From Comamonadaceae bacterium (lineage in GTDB: Bacteria > Pseudomonadota > Gammaproteobacteria > Burkholderiales > Burkholderiaceae_C), in contig CANBWY010000009.1 of the NCBI GenBank assembly GCA_947373245.1, forward strand, positions 1 to 47,038: DNA of 47,038 bases, in the 5' to 3' direction. A program made the position numbers and the translations under genes. Below the pieces are notes generated by a model that saw only the letters and a program-made list of their open reading frames with translations, was not told where the DNA came from and ran no database searches. The first letter of the stretch is position 1, and each line of letters begins with the position of its first letter. This document shows, piece by piece, positions 19,430 to 27,760 of the stretch.

Positions 19430-20176
19430 GCTGGGGCCACACACCGGGCAGCTGGGGTTGCGCTTCACGCGCATTTCGCTCCACGCCATGCCACGGCCAT
19501 CGAGCATTTGCAGGCGGCCCACCAAACGCGAACCGATGCCGGTGATGAGCTTGACCGCCTCCATGGCTTGCATGGTGCCAATCACACCCACCAGTGGCGC
19601 GAGCACGCCTAGGGTGGCGCAGCGTACTTCTTCGGGCACATCGTCAGGTGGAAAGATGCAGGCGTAGCAAGGTGATTGGTCATCACGCGCGTCGTACACC
19701 GCCAGCTGACCATCCATGCGAATGGCTGCGCCCGATACCAAGGGCACTTGGTGCTTCACACATGCGGCGTTCACGGCTTGGCGAGTTTCAAAGTTGTCGC
19801 AGCAGTCCACCACCACGTGCACGGTGGGGGCTAGGGCGTCGAGTTGGACCGCGTCTAGCTTGTGGGCCAATGTGGTTACGCGCACGTCGGGGTTGAGTGC
19901 CAGCATGGCTTGGGAGGCCGAGTCCACTTTGGCTTGGCCCACGCGCGCGGTGCTGTGGGCGATTTGGCGTTGCAAATTGGTGAGGTCGACCACGTCGTGG
20001 TCAGCGATCGTGATATGCCCCACGCCACTGGCCGCTAAGTACAAGGCGACGGGGGAACCCAGCCCACCTGCCCCTACCACCAGCACATGGCTGTCTATCA
20101 GGCGCTGCTGGCCTTCGATGCCCACATCGTCAAGCAGAATGTGGCGCGAATAGCGCAGCAGTTGGTCGTCGTTCAC
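19412..20176 (-). CDS. moeB: MoeB/ThiF/HesA-family adenylyltransferase
   Basis: 254 residues. E1-like enzyme that adenylates the C terminus of MoaD or ThiS for molybdopterin or thiamine synthesis. Nucleotide-binding GAGGLGS (35-41), catalytic-site DCCDNFETR (124-132), a zinc site from C170-x2-C173 and C243-x2-C246, and C186 in RCATLGVLAP. No C-terminal rhodanese domain is fused. It follows the S41 protease gene by 18 bases on the same strand, within a gpmA-protease-moeB arrangement. MoeB and ThiF cannot be separated safely by eye; MoeB would fit the molybdoenzyme (formate dehydrogenase) further along the window. Confidence 0.88.
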   Translation of the reverse strand: MNDDQLLRYSRHILLDDVGIEGQQRLIDSHVLVVGAGGLGSPVALYLAASGVGHITIADHDVVDLTNLQRQIAHSTARVGQAKVDSASQAMLALNPDVRVTTLAHKLDAVQLDALAPTVHVVVDCCDNFETRQAVNAACVKHQVPLVSGAAIRMDGQLAVYDARDDQSPCYACIFPPDDVPEEVRCATLGVLAPLVGVIGTMQAMEAVKLITGIGSRLVGRLQMLDGRGMAWSEMRVKRNPSCPVCGPSSARVA

Positions 20177-20194
20177 GGCACGCTCACCCGTGGG

Positions 20195-21655
20195 TCAGTT
20201 GTCTTTTTTCTCGGCAGGACGCTCGGTTTGCGTTTTGCTGGCCAGCACGGGCTGACCTTTGAGTTGCTTCACGGCTTGCAGCAGTTGGAAGTCTTGCTCG
20301 CTGCCAAACTCAGGCGGGCGACGCTCGCTGTTGGGCTTTTTCGAGTCTTCTTCCAAGCGCTTCATGGCTTCTTCGCGGGCCTTCTCGCGTTCTTTTTCTT
20401 TCGCCTTGTCTAGGGTGGCGTTGCCTTGGCCGCTTTCTAAGTGCTTGTCCAGGTCGGCTTCACGCATGCGCAAAATCGCAAACGGGCTGCCCTCGGCGGT
20501 GTCGTCCAGCAACACCTCAGGCACGATGCCTTTGGCTTGGATGGAGCGACCGCTGGGCGTGTAGTAACGCGCGGTGGTGATCTTCAAAGCGGTATCGGGC
20601 CCGAGCTGGCGCACGGTTTGTACCGAGCCTTTGCCGAAGGTCTGGCTGCCCATGATGGTGGCACGTTTGTGGTCTTGCAAGGCGCCGGCCACGATTTCGC
20701 TGGCCGAGGCGGAGCCTTCGTTCACCAACACCACCAGCGGGACGGTGCGGTAAATGCCCTTGGTCACTTGGTGCAAGTGCGCCACTGGGTCGCTGCCATT
20801 GCTGCGGCGGTAGAACTCGGGCGAGGCTTTGTAGACAAACTTGCTCTCGGCCAGTTGGCCGTTGGTCGACACCACGGCGACGTTCTCGGGTAAGAACACA
20901 GCAGACACAGCCACGGCAGCGTCCAACAAACCACCCGGGTCATTGCGCAGGTCAAGCACCATGCCGGTGAGTTTGGGGTCTTGCTTGTAAATCTCTTCGA
21001 GCTTTTTGGTGAAGTCGTCCACCGAACGCTCTTGGAATTGGCTCAAGCGAATCCAGCCAAAACCGGGCTCAATCACTTTGCCTTTGACGCTTTGTGTTTT
21101 GATTTCTTCGCGCACGATGTTCACGGGGAACGTGCGGTTCTCGTCTTTGCGGTAGACGGTCAACATCACCTTGGTGCCAGGCTCGCCGCGCATGCGTTTG
21201 ACAGCGTCGTTGAGTGACAGCCCTTTGACGGCGGTGTCGTCAATCTTGGTGATCAAGTCGCCAGACTTCATGCCTGCGCGAAAGGCGGGTGAGCCCTCAA
21301 TGGGCGACACGATTTTGATCAAGCCCTCTTCTTGGGTGATCTCAATGCCTACGCCCACAAAGCGGCCAGTGGTGCCTTCGCGGAATTCTTTGAAGGTTTT
21401 TTTGTCGTAGTACTGCGAATGCGGGTCGAGGCTGGCCACCATGCCAGTGATGGCGTCGTTGATGAGTTTTTTCTCGTCCACGGGCTCCACGTAGTCGCTC
21501 TTAACCATGCTGAACACGGCGGCGAGTTGTTGCAGCTCTTCCAATGGCAGTGGTGCCATGTTGGCGCGTGCAGCGGTTTGCAGCGAAACGGTGGTCAGTG
21601 CCCCAGTCAAAGCGCCGATGGCGACCCAACCTGCGATCTTGAGTTTTTGGCTCAT
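20195..21655 (-). CDS. S41-family C-terminal processing peptidase (CtpA/Prc-like)
   Basis: 486 residues from the ATG at 21653-21655, preceded by AAGGG; the open frame further up adds residues without a Shine-Dalgarno. An N-terminal signal or anchor helix (about 7-30) places it in the periplasm. A PDZ domain follows (about 95-170, with RFVGVGIEI and AGMKSGDLI). The peptidase domain has S317 in NEGSASASE and K342 in SQTFGKGSVQT, the Ser-Lys dyad. The C terminus is strongly charged and helical (KEKEREKAREEAMKRLEED). It trims the C termini of periplasmic proteins. Lies between gpmA and moeB. Confidence 0.94.
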   Translation of the reverse strand: MSQKLKIAGWVAIGALTGALTTVSLQTAARANMAPLPLEELQQLAAVFSMVKSDYVEPVDEKKLINDAITGMVASLDPHSQYYDKKTFKEFREGTTGRFVGVGIEITQEEGLIKIVSPIEGSPAFRAGMKSGDLITKIDDTAVKGLSLNDAVKRMRGEPGTKVMLTVYRKDENRTFPVNIVREEIKTQSVKGKVIEPGFGWIRLSQFQERSVDDFTKKLEEIYKQDPKLTGMVLDLRNDPGGLLDAAVAVSAVFLPENVAVVSTNGQLAESKFVYKASPEFYRRSNGSDPVAHLHQVTKGIYRTVPLVVLVNEGSASASEIVAGALQDHKRATIMGSQTFGKGSVQTVRQLGPDTALKITTARYYTPSGRSIQAKGIVPEVLLDDTAEGSPFAILRMREADLDKHLESGQGNATLDKAKEKEREKAREEAMKRLEEDSKKPNSERRPPEFGSEQDFQLLQAVKQLKGQPVLASKTQTERPAEKKDN

Positions 21656-21701
21656 GTTGCCCTTGAATGTTGACGAATTTCTATAGGTGCTCAATATACA
21701 A

Positions 21702-21718
21702 CGCGCCCTCAAGGCGCG
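21702..21718 (-). terminator. Hairpin between gpmA and the S41 peptidase gene
   Basis: CGCGCC (21702-21707) and GGCGCG (21713-21718) pair around a 5-base loop. On the minus strand it follows the gpmA stop and is followed by TTGTATATT, a poor T-run. It could partly end gpmA transcription before the peptidase gene. Confidence 0.4.
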
Positions 21719-21733
21719 CTGTCAGTTCGACGA

Positions 21734-22477
21734 TTAGGCTTTGCCTTGTGTGGCTACTGAGGCCGCAGCTTTGGCCGCAGCTTCGGCGTCGCCCAAATAG
21801 TAGTGGCGAATGGGTTTGAGGTTTTCGTCGAGTTCGTACACCAAGGGGATGCCATTGGGAATGTTCAAGCCCACGATGTCGGCGTCGCTGATGCCGTCCA
21901 AGTACTTGATCAACGCGCGGATGGAGTTGCCATGCGCTGCCACCACGATGCGCTTGCCCGCCTTGATGGCCGGGGCCATGGACTCGTTCCAAAACGGGAT
22001 GACGCGGGCCACGGTGTCTTTCAAACACTCGGTCAGCGGCACTTGCGCGGGGTCGAGTTTGGCGTAGCGGGGGTCGCCGCGCTCGCTGCGAGGGTCGGTT
22101 GCTTCGAGTTCAGGCGGCGGCGTGTCGTAGCTGCGGCGCCAGATGAGCACTTGGTCGTCGCCGTATTGTTTGGCCATGTCGGCTTTGTTCAAGCCTTGCA
22201 AGCCGCCGTAATGGCGTTCGTTCAAACGCCAGCTTTTGACCACGGGCAGCCAGGTGCAGTCCATCTCGTCTAAAGCAAGGTAGAGCGTGCGAATGGCGCG
22301 TTTGAGCACGCTGGTGTAGGCCACGTCAAATTGATAGCCTTCGGCCTTGAGCAGCTTGCCCGCGTTTTTGGCTTGTTCGATGCCGGTGGGGGTGAGGTCC
22401 ACATCGGTCCAGCCGGTGAAGCGGTTTTCAAGGTTCCAGGTGGATTCGCCGTGGCGGATTAATACGAGCTTGTACAT
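21734..22477 (-). CDS. gpmA: 2,3-bisphosphoglycerate-dependent phosphoglycerate mutase
   Basis: 247 residues, dPGM of the histidine phosphatase superfamily, interconverting 3- and 2-phosphoglycerate in glycolysis and gluconeogenesis. The phosphorylated H9 is in LIRHGES, with E87 ([10 protein letters not shown]) and the second histidine H182 in VAAHGNS. Length matches the E. coli enzyme (250). It is divergent from the rhodanese-grxC-secB-gpsA group, with 90 bases between starts, and leads the gpmA-S41 peptidase-moeB strand. Confidence 0.97.
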   Translation of the reverse strand: MYKLVLIRHGESTWNLENRFTGWTDVDLTPTGIEQAKNAGKLLKAEGYQFDVAYTSVLKRAIRTLYLALDEMDCTWLPVVKSWRLNERHYGGLQGLNKADMAKQYGDDQVLIWRRSYDTPPPELEATDPRSERGDPRYAKLDPAQVPLTECLKDTVARVIPFWNESMAPAIKAGKRIVVAAHGNSIRALIKYLDGISDADIVGLNIPNGIPLVYELDENLKPIRHYYLGDAEAAAKAAASVATQGKA

Positions 22478-22567
22478 GGTGTGTAAAACAAAATCAGTGA
22501 AAGGTTGGCCGTGATTTTAGAATGCAGCCCTGACTCGATACTTTTAACCCCCTGAACTGGATTCCCC

Positions 22568-22975
22568 GTGAAATTTCTTCTCGACAACTGGACGTTGGTT
22601 GCCATTGCTATGGCCAGCGGTTTCTTCTTGCTGCTGCCCGTGGTGCAAGGCGCTACGGCCACTGGCATCTCACCCGCCGAGGCCGTGCAGTGCATGAACC
22701 GCGACAAAGGCGTGGTGATTGACGTGTGCAGCGCTACTGAGTTTGCCCAATCTCACGTCAAAGGTGCTGTGAACGTGCCTTTGGACGAGTTGGAAAGCCG
22801 TTTGGCCAGTACCGTGAAAAACAAAAATACCCCTCTGATCTTGGTGTGCGCGGCAGGCACGCGTTCCAAGCGCGCGCAAGCCGTGGCGCAAAAACTGGGT
22901 TACGTGCAGGTGCATTCCCTGCAAGGCGGGCTTAAAGCTTGGAAAGAAGCTAACCTTCCCCTTGCCAAAGCTTAA
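22568..22975 (+). CDS. Membrane-anchored rhodanese-like sulfurtransferase
   Basis: 135 residues, starting with GTG. One N-terminal membrane helix (about 7-28) is followed by a single rhodanese domain with the active-site C94 in LVCAAGTRSKRA and VVIDVCSATEFAQSHV at its start. It probably carries persulfide sulfur at the membrane face. It is first in the order rhodanese-grxC-secB-gpsA, conserved in beta- and gamma-proteobacteria, which suggests a link with thiol chemistry in protein export. The substrate is not known. Confidence 0.9.
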   Translation: MKFLLDNWTLVAIAMASGFFLLLPVVQGATATGISPAEAVQCMNRDKGVVIDVCSATEFAQSHVKGAVNVPLDELESRLASTVKNKNTPLILVCAAGTRSKRAQAVAQKLGYVQVHSLQGGLKAWKEANLPLAKA

Positions 22976-23011
22976 TTGGCACCTAGCCTCATCAACTTCA
23001 GAAAGTAAGTC

Positions 23012-23269
23012 ATGCAAGCCGTCAAGATGTACACCACCGCCGTTTGCCCTTATTGCATTCGCGCCAAGCAATTGCTCAATGCCAAAGGCGTGGTGCAGAT
23101 CGAAGAAATCCGCATCGACACCGACGTGCAAGCGCGTTCGCACATGATGGCAATCACCGGTCGCCGCACGGTGCCGCAAATCTTCATTGGCGACACGCAT
23201 GTGGGCGGCTGTGATGATCTGATGGCCCTCGACAGTCAAGGCGGTTTGCTGCCTTTGTTGCAGTCTTGA
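23012..23269 (+). CDS. grxC: Glutaredoxin 3
   Basis: 85 residues, the typical length of Grx3. The dithiol active site is C12-P-Y-C15 (TAVCPYCIRAK), the cis-proline TVPQIFIG and the glutathione-binding GGCDDL are in place. It reduces disulfides and glutathione mixed disulfides in the cytoplasm. It lies 36 bases after the rhodanese gene and 81 bases before secB, with a terminator-like hairpin in the second gap. Confidence 0.95.
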   Translation: MQAVKMYTTAVCPYCIRAKQLLNAKGVVQIEEIRIDTDVQARSHMMAITGRRTVPQIFIGDTHVGGCDDLMALDSQGGLLPLLQS

Positions 23270-23271
23270 AC

Positions 23272-23280
23272 TGACATAAT
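23272..23280 (+). promoter_or_regulatory. Possible extended -10 promoter ahead of secB
   Basis: TGACATAAT carries the TG-N extension and a 5/6 match to TATAAT. No convincing -35 lies at 17 bases (TTTGTT at 23254-23259 is 15 bases away). A transcript starting near 23287 would carry the 23301-23339 hairpin in its leader. Confidence 0.3.
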
Positions 23281-23300
23281 TCAGCCATCCCGATTTGTTG

Positions 23301-23339
23301 CCCGCTTCGGTATGACCGAGGTGGGTATTTTTTTGTTTT
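23301..23339 (+). terminator. Rho-independent terminator between grxC and secB
   Basis: A 10-bp stem with two G-U pairs (CCCGCTTCGG at 23301-23310, CCGAGGTGGG at 23316-23325) and a TATGA loop is followed at once by a T-rich run (23326-23339) containing seven consecutive T. This is the most canonical terminator in the window. It ends 11 bases before the secB ATG, so it either separates grxC from secB or acts as an attenuator. Confidence 0.75.
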
Positions 23340-23350
23340 AGGAATAAACC

Positions 23351-23785
23351 ATGTCAGAAGAACAAGCCACTCCCGTGTTCCAAATTCAACGCGTCTATCT
23401 GAAAGACTTGTCTTTGGAACAACCCAACTCGCCCGCCATTCTGACCAGCACCGAGCAACCTTCGGTGGACATCCAGCTGGGCGTGGGCATGGAACAAATT
23501 GCGGACGGCATCGTCGAAGTGACCGTCACAGCCACCGTGACCACCAAGATCGAAGACAAAGTGGTGTTCTTGGTCGAAGCCAAGCAAGCCGGCATCTTTG
23601 AAGCCCGCAACTTGCCGGAAGACCAAATGGGCCCCGTCATCGGCATCGCTTGCCCACAAATTATTTATCCCTACTTGCGTGGCAACGTGGCGGACATGAT
23701 TCAGCGCGCCGGCTTCCCGCCTGTGCATTTGGCAGAAATCAACTTCCAAGCCATGTACGAGCAGCAACAAGCCGCGGCGCAATAA
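23351..23785 (+). CDS. secB: Protein-export chaperone SecB
   Basis: 144 residues, a typical SecB. The N-terminal [19 protein letters not shown] and the later [20 protein letters not shown] with [12 protein letters not shown] are diagnostic. The tetramer keeps preproteins unfolded and hands them to SecA. GGAA lies upstream of the ATG. It follows a terminator-like hairpin and is followed 21 bases later by gpsA. Confidence 0.97.
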   Translation: MSEEQATPVFQIQRVYLKDLSLEQPNSPAILTSTEQPSVDIQLGVGMEQIADGIVEVTVTATVTTKIEDKVVFLVEAKQAGIFEARNLPEDQMGPVIGIACPQIIYPYLRGNVADMIQRAGFPPVHLAEINFQAMYEQQQAAAQ

Positions 23786-23806
23786 ACCAAGGCTAATGCC
23801 GCTGCC

Positions 23807-24826
23807 ATGAAGATTGCTGTTTTAGGCGCAGGCGCGTGGGGCACGGCGCTGGCCATCCATGCTGGCGCCAACCACACGGTGACGCTGTGGGCGCGCGATG
23901 AGCCCCAAGCCCACGCCATGCAAGCCGCACGTGTGAACATGCGCTACTTGCCTGAGCAGCCCTTCACCGCCGGTGTGCACGTGTCTTCGGCCCCGCTAGG
24001 GGCTTGGCTGGCTGAGCAAGATTTGGTCGTCATCGGTTCACCGATGAGCAGCTTGCGCGGCATGCTCACGCAACTCGCCCCTATCTTGGGTGACCGGGTG
24101 CCTGTGGCTTGGCTGTGCAAAGGCTTTGAAGCTGCGCAAAACCCGGCACACCCAACTTCACAAGCTGGCGTGGGTTGTATGGCCCATGAAATTCGCGCCC
24201 AAGTGGCGCCTGCTTTGCGCGGTGGCGCCTTAAGCGGTCCCAGCTTTGCGCAAGAAGTGGCGCGCGGCATGCCTACCGCCTTGGTCGCCGCCAGCGACGA
24301 CGCTGCGGCGCGTGATGCCATGGTCAACGTGTTTCACAACCAAAGCCTGCGCGTGTACGCGAACGACGACATCGTGGGCGTGGAAGTGGGCGGCGCAGTG
24401 AAAAACGTGCTCGCCATCGCCACCGGTTTGTGCGATGGCTTGCAACTGGGCCTCAACGCACGCGCCGCGCTGATCACCCGCGGTCTCGCCGAGATGACCC
24501 GTTTGGGCGTTGCCTTGGGCGCGAAAGCAGAAACCTTCATGGGCCTGTCGGGCTTGGGTGATTTGGTGCTGACTGCCACCGGCGACTTGAGCCGCAACCG
24601 CCAAGTCGGCCTCGCCTTGGCCCAAGGTATGTCGCTTCAGCAAGCGGTCGACTCACTCGGCCATGTCGCCGAAGGCGTGTACAGCGCCCGCACCGTGGTG
24701 CAGCGCGCGCAGCACTTGGGCGTGGACATGCCGATTGCGCAGGCTGTTGTTGCATTGCTGGATGGACAAATGACACCTGCACAAGCCGTGGCTGTGCTGA
24801 TGGGGCGTGGGGCTAAAGGCGAGTAG
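23807..24826 (+). CDS. gpsA: Glycerol-3-phosphate dehydrogenase [NAD(P)+]
   Basis: 339 residues. Reduces dihydroxyacetone phosphate to sn-glycerol 3-phosphate for phospholipid synthesis. The NAD(P)-binding [10 protein letters not shown] (7-16), GSPMSSLRG, the [12 protein letters not shown] loop and the catalytic-lysine segment [13 protein letters not shown] are all present, as is [14 protein letters not shown]. Length matches the family (339 in E. coli). Last gene of the rhodanese-grxC-secB-gpsA run; convergent with panC, with a 12-base palindrome (GCTGCGCGCAGC, 24836-24847) between them. Confidence 0.96.
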   Translation: MKIAVLGAGAWGTALAIHAGANHTVTLWARDEPQAHAMQAARVNMRYLPEQPFTAGVHVSSAPLGAWLAEQDLVVIGSPMSSLRGMLTQLAPILGDRVPVAWLCKGFEAAQNPAHPTSQAGVGCMAHEIRAQVAPALRGGALSGPSFAQEVARGMPTALVAASDDAAARDAMVNVFHNQSLRVYANDDIVGVEVGGAVKNVLAIATGLCDGLQLGLNARAALITRGLAEMTRLGVALGAKAETFMGLSGLGDLVLTATGDLSRNRQVGLALAQGMSLQQAVDSLGHVAEGVYSARTVVQRAQHLGVDMPIAQAVVALLDGQMTPAQAVAVLMGRGAKGE

Positions 24827-24847
24827 CTTTTTTGGGCTGCGCGCAGC

Positions 24848-25711
24848 TCAAACCTCCAAGTTATCAATCAACCGCGTCTTCCCCAACTTTGCCGCCCCCA
24901 ACACCACCAGCGGCTCGGCGCATGGGCCGCTCACGGGTGACAAGTCATGCTGGCGGCGCAGCGTAATGTAGTCCGGTGCCCAACCGCGTTGGCGCAGGGC
25001 ATCCATCGCAGCGGCTTCGGCAGCCGACACATCCAGCTGGCCAGCGGCATTGTCCGCACGGGCCGCAGCAGCCAAGCCTTTCAAAGCCGTAGACAGTTGC
25101 ACGGCTTCGGCGCGTTCATCAGCACTCAGGTAGCCGTTGCGTGAGCTGAGTGCCAAACCGTCGTCAGCGCGGCGGGTTTCGCCCCCGATGACCTCGATGG
25201 GCAGCGCCATTTGCTGCACCATGCGGCGAATGACCATGAGCTGTTGGTAGTCCTTCTTGCCAAACACGGCGATGTCGGGTTGCACGATGTTGAAGAGTTT
25301 GTGCACCACAGTGCTCACGCCCACAAAGAAACCGGGGCGGAACGCGCCTTCCAAGATATCGGCCAACTCTGCCGGTGGGTGGACCTTGAACACTTGAGGC
25401 TCGGGATAGAGGTCTTTTTCGCTGGGGGCAAACACCACGTCGCAGCCATTGGCTGCCAACAGCGCGCAGTCGTTTTCCAGCGTTCGGGGGTAGGTGTCAA
25501 AGTCTTCGTGGGGTCCAAATTGCAGGCGGTTGACGAAGATGCTGGCCACGGTCAGGCCACCCTGTCCCACACGCGCATCTACGTGCTGGCGGGCCATTTG
25601 CATCAGCTCTAAGTGGCCTTGGTGCAAGTTGCCCATGGTGGGCACAAAGGCGCGCAGCGCGGCCGGCTTTAAAGCGCGGCGCAGGTCCGCGAGGGTGTGA
25701 ACGATTTGCAT
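24848..25711 (-). CDS. panC: Pantothenate synthetase
   Basis: 287 residues. Joins pantoate and beta-alanine with ATP to make pantothenate, the coenzyme A precursor. The HxGH nucleotide motif is H30-Q-G-H33 ([13 protein letters not shown]) and the KMSKS-like loop is [19 protein letters not shown] is also conserved. It is the last gene of DUF3460-scpA-panB-panC and starts 21 bases after the panB stop. Confidence 0.96.
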   Translation of the reverse strand: MQIVHTLADLRRALKPAALRAFVPTMGNLHQGHLELMQMARQHVDARVGQGGLTVASIFVNRLQFGPHEDFDTYPRTLENDCALLAANGCDVVFAPSEKDLYPEPQVFKVHPPAELADILEGAFRPGFFVGVSTVVHKLFNIVQPDIAVFGKKDYQQLMVIRRMVQQMALPIEVIGGETRRADDGLALSSRNGYLSADERAEAVQLSTALKGLAAAARADNAAGQLDVSAAEAAAMDALRQRGWAPDYITLRRQHDLSPVSGPCAEPLVVLGAAKLGKTRLIDNLEV

Positions 25712-25732
25712 GAAACGAGAAGTGCTGGACGA

Positions 25733-26605
25733 TTAAGCCCAAGCGTGTTTGGCGTTGTCGGGGAAAGTGCCATCCTTTACGGCGGCCACATAAGCGCTCA
25801 TGGCGGCTTGCACGCTGGTTTGGCCTTCCATGAAGTTGCGTACGAATTTTGGGTTCTTGCCGAGGTTGACGCCCAGCATGTCGTGCATCACCAGCACTTG
25901 GCCAGCGGTGCCGTTGCCCGCGCCTATGCCGATGGTGTGGCAGGTGGGCAGCTCTAACGTGAGGGAGGTGGACAGTGGCTTGGGCACCATTTCCAGTACC
26001 ACCATGGATGCGCCTGCGTCTTGCAGGGCCAAGGCCTCGTGGCGCAGCTTGGTGGCCGAGTCGCCTCGGCCTTGCACACGGTAGCCGCCCAAGGCATGGA
26101 CGGTTTGGGGGGTGAGGCCCAGATGTGCGCACACGGGAATGCCGCGTTCGACCAAAAAGTGCACCGTCTCGGTGGTCCAACCACCGCCTTCGAGCTTCAC
26201 CATGTGAGCACCCGCTTGCATCAAAACCGTTGCGTGGCGTAGGGCTTGCTCTTTGGACTCTTGGTAACTGCCAAAGGGCAAGTCACCCACAATCCACGCC
26301 GTGCCCTGCACGCGGCGAATGCCACGGGCCACGCTTTCGACGTGGTAGCGCATGGTCTCTAGGGTCACGCCCACGGTGCTGGAGAGGCCTTGGCAGACCA
26401 TGCCCAGCGAGTCGCCCACCAAAATGCATTCCACGCCAGCGGCGTCGGCCACCGCCGCAAAGGTGGCGTCGTAGGCGGTGAGCATGGTGATTTTTTCACC
26501 CCGCTCGCGCAGTTCATTCAAACGCGGCAAGCTGATGGGCTTGCGCGCTGCGACGGGTGAAGCGGGTGGCAAAGTGCCGTAGGGCGAAGCGTGGGTGTTG
26601 CTCAT
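25733..26605 (-). CDS. panB: 3-methyl-2-oxobutanoate hydroxymethyltransferase
   Basis: 290 residues from the ATG at 26603-26605; the open frame upstream begins with TTG and adds only six residues. Transfers a hydroxymethyl group from methylene-tetrahydrofolate to alpha-ketoisovalerate. Metal ligands D65 (VGDSLGM), D108 (VGDLPF) and E139 (KLEGG) and the catalytic E205 (VLEMVP) are at the spacing seen in E. coli PanB. The N-terminal 25 residues are a variable Ala/Pro/Ser extension. Immediately upstream of panC. Confidence 0.95.
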   Translation of the reverse strand: MSNTHASPYGTLPPASPVAARKPISLPRLNELRERGEKITMLTAYDATFAAVADAAGVECILVGDSLGMVCQGLSSTVGVTLETMRYHVESVARGIRRVQGTAWIVGDLPFGSYQESKEQALRHATVLMQAGAHMVKLEGGGWTTETVHFLVERGIPVCAHLGLTPQTVHALGGYRVQGRGDSATKLRHEALALQDAGASMVVLEMVPKPLSTSLTLELPTCHTIGIGAGNGTAGQVLVMHDMLGVNLGKNPKFVRNFMEGQTSVQAAMSAYVAAVKDGTFPDNAKHAWA

Positions 26606-26656
26606 AGAACGTGTGTGGCGCAATGCCAGTCCTGTGTTGCCGAGAAGGCTTTGAGT

Positions 26657-27508
26657 TTACGTGGGTGTGTATGCGAGGCGCACGTAAATCGGCGCGAAGG
26701 CCTCGGCCTGCGTGATTTCGATCAGCGTTTCTTTGGCCAGCTCAAGCAGGGCGATGAAGGTCACCACCAGCACGGGCACGCCTTGCTCGGCTTCGAACAG
26801 TTTTTCAAATTCCACAAAGCGCTGGCCTTGCAGTCTGCGCAGCACGATGCTCATGTGCTCACGCACCGACAATTCTTCGCGCGAAATTTTGTGGTGTTGA
26901 ATCAGCTTGGCGCGCTTCAAAATATCGGCCCAGGCTTGCTGCAACTCCACCACATGCACATCGGGGAAGCGCGGTTGCAAGGATTGTTCGATGAACACCT
27001 GGGCGCGCAAAAAGTCGCGGCCAAACTGAGGCACTTCGTTGAGCTTGGCGGCGGCCAGCTTCATTTGCTCGTATTCGAGCAAGCGGCGTACCAGCTCGGC
27101 ACGCGGGTCTTCTGGCTCTTGGCCCTCGGCCACTTTTTTAGGCGGCAGCAGCATGCGTGATTTGATTTCAATCAGCATGGCGGCCATCAGCAGGTATTCA
27201 GCGGCAAGCTCCAAGTTGCGGCTGCGAATCTCGTCCACATAGCTCAGGTACTGGCGCGTGAGCGCGGCCATGGGGATGTCGAGGATGTTGAAGTTTTGCT
27301 TGCGGATGAGGTACAGCAGCAAGTCCAGCGGGCCTTGGAAGGCCTCGAGGAAAACTTCGAGCGCATCAGGCGGGATGTACAAATCCTGCGGCATGGCGAA
27401 CAGCGGTTCGCCATACAGGCGGGCCACGGCCACATGGTCAACCACCTCGGGCATGGCGGAGGCGATCAAGGCCTCGTGGTCAGGCAAGGGGATGTCAGCA
27501 GGATGCAC
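26657..27508 (-). CDS. scpA: Segregation and condensation protein A (kleisin)
   Basis: 283 residues. ScpA bridges SMC heads and ScpB in the bacterial condensin. The diagnostic N-terminal kleisin segment is EAFQGPLDLLLYLIRKQNFNI, followed by AALTRQYLSYVDEI and EYLLMAAMLIEIKSRMLLP. A 55-residue N-terminal extension precedes it, so a later start is possible, although the chosen ATG lies only 7 bases past the DUF3460 stop. No scpB is in the window. Confidence 0.93.
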   Translation of the reverse strand: MHPADIPLPDHEALIASAMPEVVDHVAVARLYGEPLFAMPQDLYIPPDALEVFLEAFQGPLDLLLYLIRKQNFNILDIPMAALTRQYLSYVDEIRSRNLELAAEYLLMAAMLIEIKSRMLLPPKKVAEGQEPEDPRAELVRRLLEYEQMKLAAAKLNEVPQFGRDFLRAQVFIEQSLQPRFPDVHVVELQQAWADILKRAKLIQHHKISREELSVREHMSIVLRRLQGQRFVEFEKLFEAEQGVPVLVVTFIALLELAKETLIEITQAEAFAPIYVRLAYTPT

Positions 27509-27515
27509 GTTGGCG

Positions 27516-27719
27516 TTAGGCGTTCGTTTGGTACACGTAGGGCTTTTGCGCCACGCTGCCCGCTTGAATGTCTTGCTGGATTTCGCGGTTCACTTGCTTG
27601 TCCCACAGCAAAGCGCGGCCATCGCGTTGTTCTTTTTCGAGCGTGGGCTTGTTGGCCTTGAGCGACTCGATGAACTGGGTGGCTTCGGAGGTGTAGTGGT
27701 CGCGTTGAAAAATCGACAT
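27516..27719 (-). CDS. DUF3460 family small protein
   Basis: 67 residues, a small beta-proteobacterial protein with no known function (MSIFQRDHYTSEATQFIESL at the N terminus, RALLWDKQVNRE in the middle). AGGAA lies 7 bases before the ATG. It is the first gene of the DUF3460-scpA-panB-panC run and sits 7 bases before scpA, the usual position for this family. Soluble and charged, with no cysteine. Confidence 0.85.
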   Translation of the reverse strand: MSIFQRDHYTSEATQFIESLKANKPTLEKEQRDGRALLWDKQVNREIQQDIQAGSVAQKPYVYQTNA

Positions 27720-27760
27720 GGTGGATTCCTAATAGGATTTCTTAAAAGACTGCAAAGATT

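Noticed and set aside
24836-24847. Perfect 12-base palindrome between gpsA and panC as a terminator
   Set aside because: The T-run lies before the hairpin on the plus strand and after it on the minus strand there are only A residues, so it does not fit an intrinsic terminator in either direction.
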